Positions 1-10,184 of a DNA stretch of 64,000 nucleotides are shown one piece after another. The stretch's first letter is position 1. Every line of letters begins with the position of its first letter. The notes under the pieces were generated by a model. It did not search any database and was not told where the DNA came from. It worked only from the letters and a program-made list of their open reading frames with translations. The translations under genes were made by a program, and so were the position numbers. This DNA comes from Zygaena filipendulae (taxonomy: Eukaryota > Arthropoda > Insecta > Lepidoptera > Zygaenidae). Location of the stretch: positions 8,797,501 to 8,861,500 of the forward strand of contig OU015672.1 of assembly GCA_907165275.2 (NCBI GenBank), given 5' to 3'.

Positions 1-557
1 ATATCTTTCCGAGAGTAAAACTTAAATTCATGAAACGTGATTCTGGCAATAATATCGCCACTGACAAACAACAAGATACCAATCGCGCTATTTGGGAACG
101 ATATTACTGAAACAAATCACAATGAAAAGTATTAGGATACTAGCTGTATTCCACGGTTGCACCCATGCATGAAAAAACATTTCATATCTGTGACATTTCA
201 CGTTTTTGTTTTGGTACCTACCTAATATCACTGAAAAATAGCGCGATCGGCTTCCAGATTCTCGGGTCTGTAGGAAGGCCGTTAGGTATCGATAAGACTC
301 GCTGGTTTCGTGGCCCGCGCAGTATTATAAAGGTGACAATGGGCTCAGTGGCGTGAAATGTCCCGGTAATGGGACAAGCGACGTGGCCGGGACATGCCGA
401 CGTCGCTTGAGCGGATTAGTACAGCTCACAGCCCCTTGTCCCGGGAAAAAAATTGTTTACTTGTGTCCCGGACTTAGATTTGCCTGTTCTCAATTAGTTA
501 GTTAGTTAGTTAGTTAATAAGTTCTTATTTCTTTCACCTGCTCAGAACAGGGAATCG
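1..557. other. Non-coding left edge, no gene seen
   Basis: No convincing coding frame. The stretch 360-471 is GC-rich and carries four copies of GTCCCGG (360, 438 and 465 on plus, 387 on minus). A hairpin lies at 375-409: CAAGCGACGTGGC faces GCCGACGTCGCTTG with one bulged base. A short (TTAG)n run is at 494-516; it is not the insect telomere unit TTAGG. Confidence 0.6.
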
Positions 558-734
558 TTACTATTATAAATATCAATGTGAGTTTGTTTGTTTGTTACGC
601 TTTCACGGCTTAACGGCTCAACCTATCACCATGAAATTTTTCAAACACGTTGTTAGGGGTACAAAAGGACATAGGGTACTTGGTATTTCGGAATTCCAGC
701 GGGAACTCTGAAATTAACCTCGGGGAATAGCTTG
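558..734 (+). mobile_element. Helitron-like element, type B, degraded
   Basis: The body has the type B words for the Helitron family of this window, then GGAATTCC..GGGAACTC and an eroded 3' hairpin. It ends CTTG instead of CTAG. The 5' end (ACTATTATAAAT) is recognisable but mutated, so this is an old copy. Confidence 0.7.
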
Positions 735-1911
735 TAATGTTTTTTTTTTTCAAGTAACCAGGGCTCAGTAACATTAATCTTACCTGAGTATTCCTAAGTG
801 TTTATTTATCAATAAGCATGCTTTTTTAATATATTTTTATTAAATTGTTAGGTACATATTTCTGGCATAGCAATAACGTAAATATTCTTGGAAATGTACA
901 AATTAATTTGTGAAAAACATTTTAAGCTTCGATGTTTGACGTAGGTAAGGTGCGTCGTGGAGTGGGAGTGGGATGGAAAATTTTGATGTTCAATAATTAA
1001 TTAATTAATTATTGTTTGTTTAAAATATTCTCGTGGTGAGAAATAAGACAAGATTCACTTGAAGTATCATTAATTTTGGACACTTGGCTTGCATGTGGTT
1101 TTCTATATTGTTTATTTTTTGACACCTGAAATGTATCCTGAAATGTGTGTGCATGACATAAAACTAAAGAAAATTGAATAGATTTTCAACAGATGCCTTG
1201 GAACAAAAAACAAAGGCTTCTTTAAATAGATTTCGAAACAAAACGTATTCTCTAAAATCTAAGAGGTAATTTTTTTGTTTTTGTATGTTGTGTCGAATAA
1301 AGGTATTTTATTAAAATATTTGGATTTTTTTTTAGTTTGTTTTCGCGAAGTACTATACGTTGTTTTTGAATTACCGCAGGTTAGAATTAAAATTTTCATA
1401 AGAATAACCCAAAAAATAACAAGGCTCCGCTTAAAATTATATTCACATATTATGGACTGGCTGTTACTACTTAGATAATATAATGTACTCAGTTCAAAAT
1501 TTGGACACAAAGAAACACAATTCCCAATCATAACAATAAGTATGTTAATTTTGTCTAAATAAATCTGAAAATAGTTTTGGGTGGATGGTGAGATCCGACC
1601 ATATGCTTTTCTTGTACAGAAATGTTTTTTTTTATTCTTTCAATGTTCAGAAATTATAGGAATTATTACTTAACGCGAACTTTGATTCAGCCGGAGCAGC
1701 CCGCCGTGACGTCACGGGACCCCCAGCGATTTAATTACGAACCGACTCGGAAATAATCGAGTTACAATAAAGCGTTCTTTGGTTTGCCTCAACGCGTCGC
1801 GGCGACTAGTTAAATTTAACTCGAGTCCTGAAGATTATCGATTTTACAGTCATTTACTGTTAGTTGCGATAAGTTTTTATTAAGCACTATCTGTTTCTCG
1901 CAGTTTTCAGT
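735..1911. other. AT-rich stretch, no gene seen
   Basis: Mostly AT-rich unique sequence. A palindromic (AATT)n run is at about 993-1013. The open frames here (90 aa minus, 67 aa plus, near 1260-1530) overlap each other, are AT-rich and resemble nothing known to me. The segment 1690-1760 is GC-richer and holds one TGACGTCA. Confidence 0.5.
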
Positions 1912-2135
1912 TGATTTCGGAATTCCCGCGGGAATTCCAGTATCCTGTACTCTTGATAACGTGTATTTAATGCTATTTTCCAACAATTATTATTTCAGCC
2001 AATCTACGCAAAACCTTGACAAATTATATACCAAAACCTTTCTCATGAATCGCTCTATCTATTGGTGAAAACCACATCAAGTTCAGTTGTTTTTAAGTTT
2101 ATCGCGATCAAACAGACAGACGCGGTAGAGTAATT
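1912..2135 (-). mobile_element. Helitron-like fragments, types B and E
   Basis: Reverse-orientation pieces: GGAATTCCCGCGGGAATTCC near 1919, then a type E body (AATCGCTCTATCTATTGGTG, AACAGACAGACG). No CTAG end is seen, so this is a broken or composite copy. Confidence 0.6.
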
Positions 2136-2209
2136 TGTTTTATTAAAGAAAGATAGAAAGAAAGATTTATTCAAGCAAGATGAGACATTCAACAATGAAC
2201 TAATTCAAG

Positions 2210-2325
2210 TAGGTACTTTCGCACAAGTGAAGACGGTCGGCTTGCACGTGCACGTTTTGTGCGTGTGTGCGTATCGTGTGAGCTGACAGTAACTGTCAGC
2301 TGTCAGTTTGTCACATGTAGATGTG
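2210..2325 (+). repeat. Interspersed repeat, partner at 8472-8577
   Basis: This matches the reverse complement of 8472-8577 over about 110 bp; both hold GAAGACGGTCGGCTTG-like and GTGTGCGTATCGT words. Inside is a near-perfect palindrome at about 2280-2300, AGCTGACAGT-A-ACTGTCAGCT. The element class is not recognised. A retroposon-style tail (GGAATAAAAG followed by TTA repeats) lies just downstream at 2416-2440. Confidence 0.55.
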
Positions 2326-2447
2326 GAAAACTTTCCTCGGAATTCACCAAGACATTTCCTGTCTCCTTCCAGATTATAATCTTTAAACTACTAACATTAT
2401 AAATGGATGTTTGGTCCGGAATAAAAGTTATTATTATTACATTATTA

Positions 2448-2764
2448 CTAACTATGCCCCGTGGTTTCACCCGCGTTAATTTTGGAGATCCCGCGGGAAT
2501 TCCGGGATAAAAAGTACCCTATGTCCTTTTCTGTACCTCTGACAACGTGTAGTATGCAATAATCAATTCTATTTCATCCGCTTCAATTTCGGAGATTCCG
2601 CGGGAATTCCGAGATAAAAGTTCCCTACCCTATGTTCTTTTCCATGTCATAGGCTACATGCATGCCAAATTTCATCCAGATCCGTTCAGCCATTTTTGCG
2701 TGATTGAGTAACAAACATCCAACATCCAAACATCCACACTTTCACATTTATAATATTAGTAGGA
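2448..2764 (-). mobile_element. Composite Helitron-like element, type A/B
   Basis: On the minus strand it begins TCCTACTAATATTATAAATG at 2764 and ends at 2448 with a hairpin and CTAA. The 3' half is present twice (two GGAATTCC..GCGGG blocks about 130 bp apart), as expected if one copy landed in or recombined with another. Confidence 0.75.
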
Positions 2765-3461
2765 TTAAAAGTTAGCGCTATAACTTGCACATGACATCAC
2801 TAGAAAAATTTGACATGACGATAGGTGTCGTAGATTGCCAACTCGACAAAGGGCTAGGTTGTATGTTAAGATCGGTAGCGAACGTTCAGAGAGCTTTAAG
2901 GATTGCAGTCGGACACCGTTTGTTTTGTGTTCTTATAAAATGCCATCAAATCCCCAGCGCGAAAGCCTAGCTGTGCTCGAGCGTGAGTTGGCTGTCGCTT
3001 CCGGTGCGAGGAAGTGGGGCTTAGCTCGTTTCCGCATCCGGTGTGCGCTCGGATATGTTCGGAATTACATCCTGGGCGTAAGCGAGCGTTACGTTCAGTT
3101 CAAGTAACAAAGAAAACACCAAGATTAAGCTGTCCTGTGCCGGAATGAAGATTCAAAGTACCCGTAAAATCTTACACAAAGTACAATCCTCTTAAGTGAT
3201 TTCGTTAATCGTTGCGGGTCTGCTGGAAGAAATTCCACTAACAGAATGAGCATGGCCCTCGTACATGATTATTTATTACCGATTTCTTTTTTGTCCTTGT
3301 GTTTGCATTGTTAGAAAGAAAGAAAGCAAGATTTTTTGCCTTGTTATTATAAACGACTTAGTTATGAATTCATTTAATTAAAGATAGTTTTCATCGCGGC
3401 ACAACGAAGAGTTTTCGTTCATAAAATTATGTTCGTTTTGTGAAAAAAAAAATCACAGAAC
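2765..3461. other. Unrecognised stretch with a 90-aa open frame
   Basis: The segment 2835-3107 (plus) is GC-richer than its surroundings and open for 90 codons from an ATG, ending in TAA. The Arg/Ser/Leu-rich translation resembles no family I know, and an overlapping 61-aa frame weakens a coding reading. A (GAAA)n run is at 3315-3330. Confidence 0.3.
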
Positions 3462-3697
3462 CTGCGGAGCTATAGGATGCGCAACACGATAAAATTTTAT
3501 CGAGCCATTTTATCGATTCTCGTCGACATAATATATCGTTTTGTCTACCAGTGGTAAAAAATGTTTAACCGAATCTAGTCTTAACTCAATACCTCATTAA
3601 TGCACTTTTTTGCTTGGACGCCCACAAATATTTGTCGTGTCGACAATTTTATCTTTCGTTCGATAAACATATCGTGGCGCGCATCCTAGCTATGCTG
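3462..3697 (+). mobile_element. MITE with GGATGCGC ends, copy 1
   Basis: About 235 bp. The ends form imperfect inverted repeats: left CTGCGGAGCTATAGGATGCG, right (reversed) CCAGCATAGCTAGGATGCGC. A second copy lies inverted at 21304-21569 with high identity throughout. No open frame, so non-autonomous. I could not settle the target-site duplication, so the superfamily is open. Confidence 0.75.
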
Positions 3698-3885
3698 GAT
3701 TCAATAGATAGATGGTGGACTTATTTATGTTGAGTGTTACAGCGTCTGCTTGTAATGGTGTTACCTCTGAGCGACCTGAGAGGTTATATGTATTGACACA
3801 ATTTTTTTCTGTCGTGACTATAGTTCATAAATATTTAGGAGTTCCAGAGGGAATTCCGAAACCACAGATAATATAACACTTTAAT

Positions 3886-4095
3886 CTATACTATAATATT
3901 AGAAAGCTGAAGAGTTAGATAGCCCATTTATCTAGAAAGGCTATAGGCTATAATATATCATCACGCTAAGACCAATAGGAGCGGAGCAGCAACAAAAAAC
4001 GTTGCTAAAACGTTGCGTTAGCATTTAGGTGTGGAATATATTTTAGTTATTACTTTCTTCACCTTAATACGGGTGACACCGCGGGGCACAGCTAG
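3886..4095 (+). mobile_element. Helitron-like element, degraded body
   Basis: It starts with a TACTATAATATTAG-like 5' end and finishes with GGGTGACACCGCGGGGCACAG then CTAG at 4092-4095. The body has diverged beyond easy typing. A detached GGAATTCC piece lies upstream at 3838-3862. Confidence 0.65.
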
Positions 4096-4515
4096 TGTAA
4101 AAAAAATTCAGTATGTAATTGCCTATGAGTTTTGCATTTGTATAAAAAGTATAAGTAAAAGGACCACTTGAATTTCGCACTGTACTGAACAAAGATAGGG
4201 TCGGCGTAATCAGCGAGAATTTTATACAAATACAGCTGTAGAACTTACGACTCGACCCGAAAACGGGGGCGCATTCGAGCGTGAATTTAAATGTGAGAAG
4301 AATAAAAAATTGGCTGAGGGAGTTTAACAAACCGACCAGTATGGCTCTGCAATATTTACGGTACGTACGAATTGCGAAAAAAGAAACGACTTATAAATAT
4401 TAGTGACTTTTAGAGTGTCGATTTCGATGCAGATTGTTAAGGGGATGATGCTAGAAAAGAATAGATACTTTTAAATATTAGGTAGGCAGAGAAGCGACGC
4501 TCTTCGCCCCCTGGC
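4096..4515. other. Gene-free stretch before the minisatellite
   Basis: An 88-aa minus-strand frame (4064-4330) overlaps the Helitron 3' end and is taken as chance. Nothing else is recognised. Confidence 0.45.
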
Positions 4516-4676
4516 GACTTGGTGCCTCCCCCCGCCACGACTTGGTACCTCCCCCGGCCGCGACTTGGTGCCTCCCCCGGCCGCCACTTGGTGCCTCCCC
4601 AGGCCGCGACTTGGTGCCTCCCCCGGCCGCCACTTGGTGTTTCCCCCAGCCGCGACTTGGTGCCTTCCCCCGCCGC
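4516..4676. repeat. GC-rich minisatellite, 7 x 23 bp
   Basis: Seven units of exactly 23 bp, consensus GACTTGGTGCCTCCCCCGGC plus CGC, with one to four changes per unit. Boundaries are 4516 and 4676 because unit starts fall every 23 bases. The unit is not a multiple of three and lacks stops in several frames, so overlapping open frames appear on both strands; these are by-products. Confidence 0.93.
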
Positions 4677-4878
4677 GAAGAAGCGGCAAGCCAAGATGTG
4701 GGGTGACCGGTATGACTTTTGTTTTACTCTTTTGTGTAGTACAAAATGTGTTTGTTATTTTTATAACAATTTAATCTATGTAGGTAAGATTTTTGACATG
4801 TAATAATTAATTACCAAATAAATGAATATGAATATGGTCGTGGTGGGGAGTTAGGTACATCGGTTCGCTTGTATGGAG

Positions 4879-5100
4879 TGTCACATCTCCCGGGTGTGGT
4901 GGTACCACCCTGGACCTATAAAACAGTGGAACCCTCAAAGCTTTAAGTCGGAACTTATTTTGTTTTTAAATTTTTCCACCAGCGAAAGAAATAAGACCGT
5001 CTCGGGAGAGTAGATTGCACCAATCAAGTGGGATTAAAAATCTATTCAGCATCCTATCGCCTCCAGTCCGAGCGTACAATTCAATAAAGCTGTTTCTTGA
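4879..5100 (+). other. Possible solo LTR or promoter-terminator block
   Basis: Starts TGTCACATCTCCCGGG and holds TATAAA at 4917-4922 and AATAAA at 5083-5088, the order expected within an LTR. The word TTGTATGGAGTGTCAC at its left edge recurs near 8600. No target-site duplication or firm right end was found, so the call is tentative. A small host exon with promoter and poly(A) signal is the alternative. Confidence 0.25.
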
Positions 5101-5189
5101 ATGAACTTTTTTTTTAAAGCTGAAGTTTAAGATGAGAATTTCAATTTATTCTATTATTTTAAAGTCAATTAGATTTACTAGACAACATA

Positions 5190-5453
5190 TTATAAATAAA
5201 ATTGAAGTGTCTGTTTCACTAAATGCATGCAAAAGTAGGTAACTATATACGGTACATACATCAAAAAATAAATTTTAAAATTTTTCTTTGTCTGTCTGTC
5301 TGTTTGTTCCGGCTAATCTCTGAAACGGCTGGACCGATTTTAACAGGACTGGCAGATAGCTGATGTTATAAGGAGTAACTGACACTACTTTTTATCCCAA
5401 AATTCCTGCGGGATCTCTGAAATTAACGTGGGTGAAACCGAGGGGCACAACCA
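5190..5453 (+). mobile_element. Helitron-like element, type D
   Basis: Opens AATTGAAGTGTCTGTTT, then CTGTCTGTCTGTTTGTTCCG and a GGACTGGCAGATAGCTGATG body. The end is GGTGAAACCGAGGGGCACA with CCAGT in place of GCTAGT. Confidence 0.75.
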
Positions 5454-5484
5454 GTCTTTAATATTTTTGTTTTGTTATTGTTGT

Positions 5485-5850
5485 TTTTTTACGCTTAGCT
5501 ACTCAAGCGATCCTCATAAAATTTTGCATATAGGTTTTCAATGGTACAGAAAAGGACATAGGGTACTTTTTCCCGGAATTCCCGCGGGAAATCTGAAGCT
5601 AATATGGGTGAAACTGCATTAAATTTTGCATACCACACGTTGTCAGTGGTACATAAAAAGATATGGCAGAGCAGAGAGCAGAGCATGCAAGAGATATCAT
5701 ATGTGTACAGATGAGGCACTGTTTATGTTTGTTTCTTTTGTGTTGTGCTGAAATAAATGTATTTTCTTTCTTTCTTTTTATATGGAGTAGTTTTATTCCG
5801 GAATTACCGCGGGATCATCGAAATTAACGCAGGTGAAACTAATAAAAATA
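5485..5850 (+). mobile_element. Two Helitron-like fragments plus a retroposon tail
   Basis: Two type B 3' halves lie in tandem (GGAATTCCCGCGGG near 5575; GGAATTACCGCGGGA near 5800). The second is split by about 100 bp ending AATAAATG and (TTCT)n at 5748-5778, which looks like a 5'-truncated LINE or SINE tail. Confidence 0.6.
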
Positions 5851-6242
5851 TGTATAAAAAAACCGTGAAATTAATTTTCCAATACAGCACCGTGAAACCA
5901 AAATCTATTTTTAACAATTTATCTATCGACACAAAAATAAATGACGGATCCGTTTTCTTCAATGCTCGCTAAAAATCCTTACTAAATCTTTTGAATGTAT
6001 AAAATTTCACAAAAAATATCGTCTTACAATTTGATTATGTATTCTTCATTTTGATCGCTTTCGATTTATCTACAATAAGTATTCCAGTAGAAAAAAAAAC
6101 AAATATTCTAAGATTTCCACTCTATTTTCAAAGAGATTGGAAAAAATACGCATACCTACTCTCTTTAATCTTTGAACTAGCTATGTTTCCCGCGGCTTCG
6201 CTTGTTTTAATAAAAAAAAATGAAAAGTTATACTATTATAAA

Positions 6243-6410
6243 CTAGTTGTGCCCCGCGGTTTCACCCACGTGAGTTTCGGAACTCCCGCAGAACCTCCAA
6301 ATATCTTTTATACACACCTTGTCCTGAAAATAACAAACACAAAGAAAAGAATTATCCAATTTGGTGTAGCCGTTTGGAAGTTTGGGATAAAATACATTTA
6401 AGCAATTCAA
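6243..6410 (-). mobile_element. Helitron-like element, truncated
   Basis: The 3' end (CTAG 6243-6246, hairpin GCCCCGCGGTTTCACCCACG) is clear; the body breaks down after about 60 bp. It ends just before the next copy at 6427, in the same orientation. Confidence 0.65.
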
Positions 6411-6426
6411 TTTTACTTATATACTA

Positions 6427-6625
6427 CTAGCTGTGCCCCGCGGTTTCACCCGCGGTAATTTTGGAGTTCCCGCTGGAATTCCGGCATAAAAAGTACTCAC
6501 CCTATGTCACTCAGAATCACTGTAGCTTTTTATAAATGAAAGAATTTTCAAAATCGGTTCAGTAGATCCAGAGATTACCGCCTACGTCACAAACTCACAA
6601 ACTTTTGCTCTTTATAATATTAGTA
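6427..6625 (-). mobile_element. Helitron-like element, type C
   Basis: CTAG at 6427-6430 follows the hairpin. The body carries the type C words (AAAATCGGTTCAGTAGATCC) and the 5' end is ACTAATATTATAAAGAG on the minus strand. About 199 bp and nearly complete. Confidence 0.85.
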
Positions 6626-7238
6626 ATAAAATAGATGTAGATTTCATGTGTCCTCGAACTCTTTCACAAATTTGTGACGGAGACGAAACACAGTTGTAGT
6701 TAAAACGTTCTATAACTTGAATACCAATGAATAAGTGGAAGATAAACATGTGTGATGAACTAAACAAGTCGAATTCATTAGTAGATTTATGTTTATTTCG
6801 GAATTCCACCAGTAACAGTCGAGTCTGGCTCGACGAGTTGAGTGTTTATAAGATCAGAGTTGAAAAATACATTTAATTTTGTTTGACAATGCTGAGTTTC
6901 AAAGCACCACTTAACTTTTGACCTTGAAAAAACGTACACTTTTTTAAAGGAATGCTTCAGTTGTTCTTATTGATGTGTTGATAGATTTACGAGCGAAAAC
7001 AATAACTCATTTTCTTCACTTGTCCATTGCAAGTAGGTGCACTAATATAAACAGTTACAGTAATCTCTGGAACTAATGAAGTGCTTTAAAATATTCTTTC
7101 ACCAACTACAATAACACCGAGCGACATGGCACACTTTTTATCTTGGAACAAGGAGTTTCCTCGGGAATTCCGAAGTCGACGCGGGTGAAAATGCAAAAAA
7201 AACAGCTGTTTGGTGTATACCTACCTAATTATAAGCAA
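6626..7238. other. Gene-free stretch with one Helitron scrap
   Basis: Unique AT-rich sequence. A GGAATTCC..GACGCGGGTGAAA scrap (7135-7190) is a detached Helitron 3' end. Confidence 0.5.
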
Positions 7239-7408
7239 CTAGCTATTCTCCGCGGTTTCACCCGCGTTAATTTCGGAGTTTCCGCGGGAATTCCGGGACA
7301 AAAAATATTTATGTCCGTCTCTGCACCCCTGACAATGTGTATGCAAAATTTCATGATGATCGGTTGAGCCGTTAAGGCGTAAAAGCGTAACAGACAGACA
7401 AACAGAGT
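7239..7408 (-). mobile_element. Helitron-like element, type B
   Basis: CTAG at 7239-7242, hairpin CCGCGGTTTCACCCGCG, then GGAGTTTCCGCGGGAATTCC and the full type B body. The 5' end is replaced by a short forward-oriented start (CTAATATTGTAAATGCG, to about 7428). Confidence 0.85.
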
Positions 7409-8217
7409 TACTAATATTGTAAATGCGAAAGTATAGTAAGCAGCAGCAAAGCATAGGAGTTAGGATACTATTATTCCTGCGGGAATTTTGAAAATCTGAA
7501 AACCGCGGTTGACCAGCTAAAATAATACAACACGAAGCTAGTTTGTGAACAGACCAACTTCACAAATCGACTGCGACATGTATACGCACTCTTTGATTTA
7601 GTGCCCCCTTTCCGGCTGACCTCAACTAAGTGCGTATTTACGCAAGAGCTCGGCAGTAATGGCGTGTAATTTTTTGCGGGCGCTAACACAATTATACGCC
7701 TCGGGCGAGGGACGCTATCGCCGTATTCTCGCAATTGATACTTACTCTCTGGCACACCCGCGACACTCCATACAAGTGAACCGATCCAACTCCCCCCCAC
7801 TACTGCACACGGCGGTTTGTGTGCACACGTGCGGGTGCGCGTGAGGCGGGGGGGGGATACATGCAAGTTGATATTATCCGACACGCACACAACAGCGAAC
7901 CACACACCGCTGCCATCTCTAGCAAAAACTAAAGATTAAGTACATTTATTATATAAAGAAGTGACACTCTCCGCCCCCACCACATTCATGTCTCCTCATA
8001 CCCCGCAAAAATAATAAAGATGCGTGAGTGTCGTGGAACACTTGGTTGGAACGTAGTTTCAGCGCCTGGTTTTCAGAGTTTAGTTATAGCTCTTCCGTTC
8101 CAAAAACCACTACCTAACCAATAAGCGCGCAACTTCTATGGCGCACCAATGACGCCGTGACGGAAAATGAATCTTTGCTCCCATCCGTACCGCGCAATAA
8201 GGAACTACGTTTCAATA
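7409..8217. other. CpG-richer stretch without recognised gene
   Basis: A 144-aa minus-strand frame (7471-7905) crosses a run of nine G, a Helitron scrap (7465-7500) and low-complexity CAC/GTG sequence; its translation has no recognisable domain and I take it as chance. The segment 7600-7860 is GC-rich for this window. Confidence 0.45.
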
Positions 8218-8400
8218 ATAATAATAATCCACTTCACAACACACAGATCTACTTTATCCCACACTAAGCTATAAGCTTGGGTCGTGGAACCCTGTGTTCA
8301 TCACACAAATCCACTCCCACTGGGAATCAAACCCGGAACCTCTGGATTAGCGGGTAGGTATAGTGACCTACTGCGTCAATCAGGTCGTCTACATTACCTA
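8218..8400 (-). mobile_element. tRNA-derived SINE, family B
   Basis: Read on minus, the head has an A-box-like GACGCAGTAGGTC and a B box GGTTTGATTCC (plus strand 8323-8333). Then come AACACAGGGTTCCACG, GCTTAGTGTGGGAT and a (TTA)n tail near 8218-8230. Related copies lie at 19448, 20383, 28775 and 34940. Pol III transcription from the internal boxes is known for such SINEs. Confidence 0.75.
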
Positions 8401-8471
8401 CCTTGGTAAAGGTAAAATGGCAAAGTAAAGTTTGACACCTGTAGAATGTACGTGTAACAATTATTATTCAC

Positions 8472-8577
8472 TGCGAGCTGTCAGTTACTGTCATCTCAGT
8501 GTATAGTGTATCCTTACGATACGCACACACGCACACAACACGTGTACGTACAAGTCGGCCGTCTTTACATGTGGGAC
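8472..8577 (-). repeat. Interspersed repeat, partner of 2210-2325
   Basis: Inverted relative to the copy at 2210. Shared words include CTGTCAGTTACTGTCA and ACGATACGCACACACGC. No terminal repeats seen; class unknown. Confidence 0.5.
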
Positions 8578-9052
8578 AGTATAACACTTGAATCAGTTCA
8601 TTTGTATGGAGTGTCACCGGGCTGCCACTAGACTCGCCGCTACGTCACGGCGGGGGAGGCACGAAGTCGCCGGGCGCGTGGAGAGTGTCGCTTCTATACG
8701 TGGTAATATTCTCTATTCTTTGCCTACTGATGTTTTTTTTGCAGCCGTGCTAATCTCCTTGCTCCTAATGATGGTGTCGGATCGATTTGGGAATATAGCG
8801 ATAAGTCTTATCAGTAGGCACGGGTGGAAGCTTACAGTGAACGCGATGCTATCTGTTCCTCGCTAACCAGAAATCCATTTATGTACAAGTACATATCTAT
8901 ATCATATAGCTGAAATCAATCAAGTTTTGTATATTGCTTTTTTAATAGGGTATAACAATTTAGACACAAAAATAATGATGTGCCAAGGGATGCCCATAAA
9001 ATCAAAGCATTTTACGCTTCGTATAATATAAAAGAATCCAATTATCCTACTA
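8578..9052. other. Unrecognised stretch with a 92-aa open frame
   Basis: 8588-8866 (plus) is open for 92 codons and includes a hydrophobic run. Its first 110 bp are CpG-rich and share TTGTATGGAGTGTCAC with 4872. It also contains TGCCTACTGA (8721) facing TCAGTAGGCA (8811). A repeat origin seems likelier than a gene. Confidence 0.35.
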
Positions 9053-9267
9053 TCCTACTAATATTATAAATGTGAAAGTGTGGATGTTTGGATGTTTAGA
9101 TGTTTGGATGTTTGTTGCTCAATCACGCAAAAACGGCTGAACGGATTTGGATGAAATTTGGCATGCACGTTGTCAGGGGTACAGAGAAGGACATAGGGTA
9201 CTTTTTATCCCGGAATTCCCGCGGGAACTCCAAAATTACCGCGGGTGAAACCACGAGGCACAGCTAG
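9053..9267 (+). mobile_element. Complete Helitron-like element, type A
   Basis: A model copy of 215 bp. The 5' end is TCCTACTAATATTATAAATG preceded by A; the 3' end is ACCGCGGGTGAAACCACGAG plus GCACAGCTAG followed by T. It contains GGAATTCCCGCGGGAACTCC about 25 bp before the end hairpin. Insertion between A and T without duplication, a 5' TC and a 3' CTRR after a hairpin are the Helitron hallmarks. Non-autonomous: no Rep or helicase. Confidence 0.93.
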
Positions 9268-9417
9268 TTGTTTAACATAACTTCGATGAAGCAATATAAT
9301 ATTGTTATTGAGATTTTTTTTTTTTGAAATAAGTACAATAGTATACTTATTTAACACTATTCTTCTACGCCACGTTTCGCGCGTTCGATTCCTGCGTGAT
9401 TAAAGATTGCTGATGAA

Positions 9418-9535
9418 CCGCGTCAATTTCGGTATTCCTGCGGGAACTCTTATGTTACTCCGAAATACTGTAGCTTCCTATCAGTGAAAGAATTTTTAGA
9501 ATCGATTCCGTTGTACAAGAGATTATCCCTTTAAT
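9418..9535 (-). mobile_element. Helitron-like fragment, type C
   Basis: A middle piece only (CTGTAGCTTCCTATCAGTGA, AATCGATTCCGTTG); both termini are lost. Confidence 0.55.
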
Positions 9536-9555
9536 CAAACATAAGTAGGTATAAA

Positions 9556-9824
9556 CTAGACAAGCTGTTCTCGGGGTTTCACGCGCGTTTATTTCGGAGA
9601 TCTCGCGGGAATTCCAGGATAAAAGTACCCTTTGTCTGCTGAGTAAAGGTACCCTCTATAAAGCGTTTGGAAAAATTCATAAGATTTCACCCGCGTTAAT
9701 TTCGGAGTTCCCACGGGAATTCCGGGACATTTTTGTACCCTTTGTCCTTCTGAGTAACGTGCGTGCGTTTCGGGACGAGCGTATCAAATAAACAAACTCC
9801 CTTTCACATTTATAATAGTAAGGA
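9556..9824 (-). mobile_element. Composite Helitron-like element
   Basis: CTAG at 9556-9559 and a minus-strand 5' end TCCTTACTATTATAAATG at 9824. The 3' hairpin plus GGAATTCC block occurs twice (9578 and 9690), like the composite at 2448. Confidence 0.75.
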
Positions 9825-10184
9825 TTATGTCAGTGAAGATATTCATAAATTTTTTTGAAACCAACCCCTTTAATTTTCACGAAACAGTAAAAAAGTAGGG
9901 TGCTTCAGGGACATGCGCTTCAGAGGCGGATTAATTAAAACTTCTGAGTCACCTGAGGGTTTTATAGACTGAATATCTATCAAAGGCAACTGCAAAAAGC
10001 TGGAAGCTCTTGCGTCACAAACAAGAGCGGGCGGGGTATGAAATTGTACGATGAAAAGTTGTGTTAAAAAAAAAACTTGTTTAGTACTAAAAATTAATTA
10101 CATAAAGCCATAGAGATATTACTCCTAGAGCGTCAGTTTCACGGAATTCGGTATTTCTGCGGAAATAGGCTATTTCACAATTTT
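9825..10184. other. Gene-free stretch
   Basis: No coding signal and no repeat recognised, apart from a weak GGAATTCGGTATTTCTGCGG Helitron scrap near 10141. Confidence 0.5.

Noticed and set aside
494..516. (TTAG)n as telomere-like repeat
   Set aside because: Insect telomeres are TTAGG; this is a simple tetranucleotide run.
2835..3107. 90-aa plus-strand frame as a gene
   Set aside because: No recognisable family, and overlapping frames are equally open; kept only as a descriptive entry.
6051..6401. 116-aa plus-strand open frame
   Set aside because: Its second half translates a Helitron 3' end (RGFTHVSFGTPAEPP); the first half is AT-rich and unrecognised.
7471..7905. 144-aa minus-strand open frame
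   Set aside because: Crosses a Helitron scrap, a run of nine G and low-complexity CAC/GTG sequence; no domain recognised.
8588..8866. 92-aa plus-strand frame with a hydrophobic segment
   Set aside because: Its start shares a 16-base word with the LTR-like block near 4872 and it has inverted short repeats, so repeat origin is likelier.
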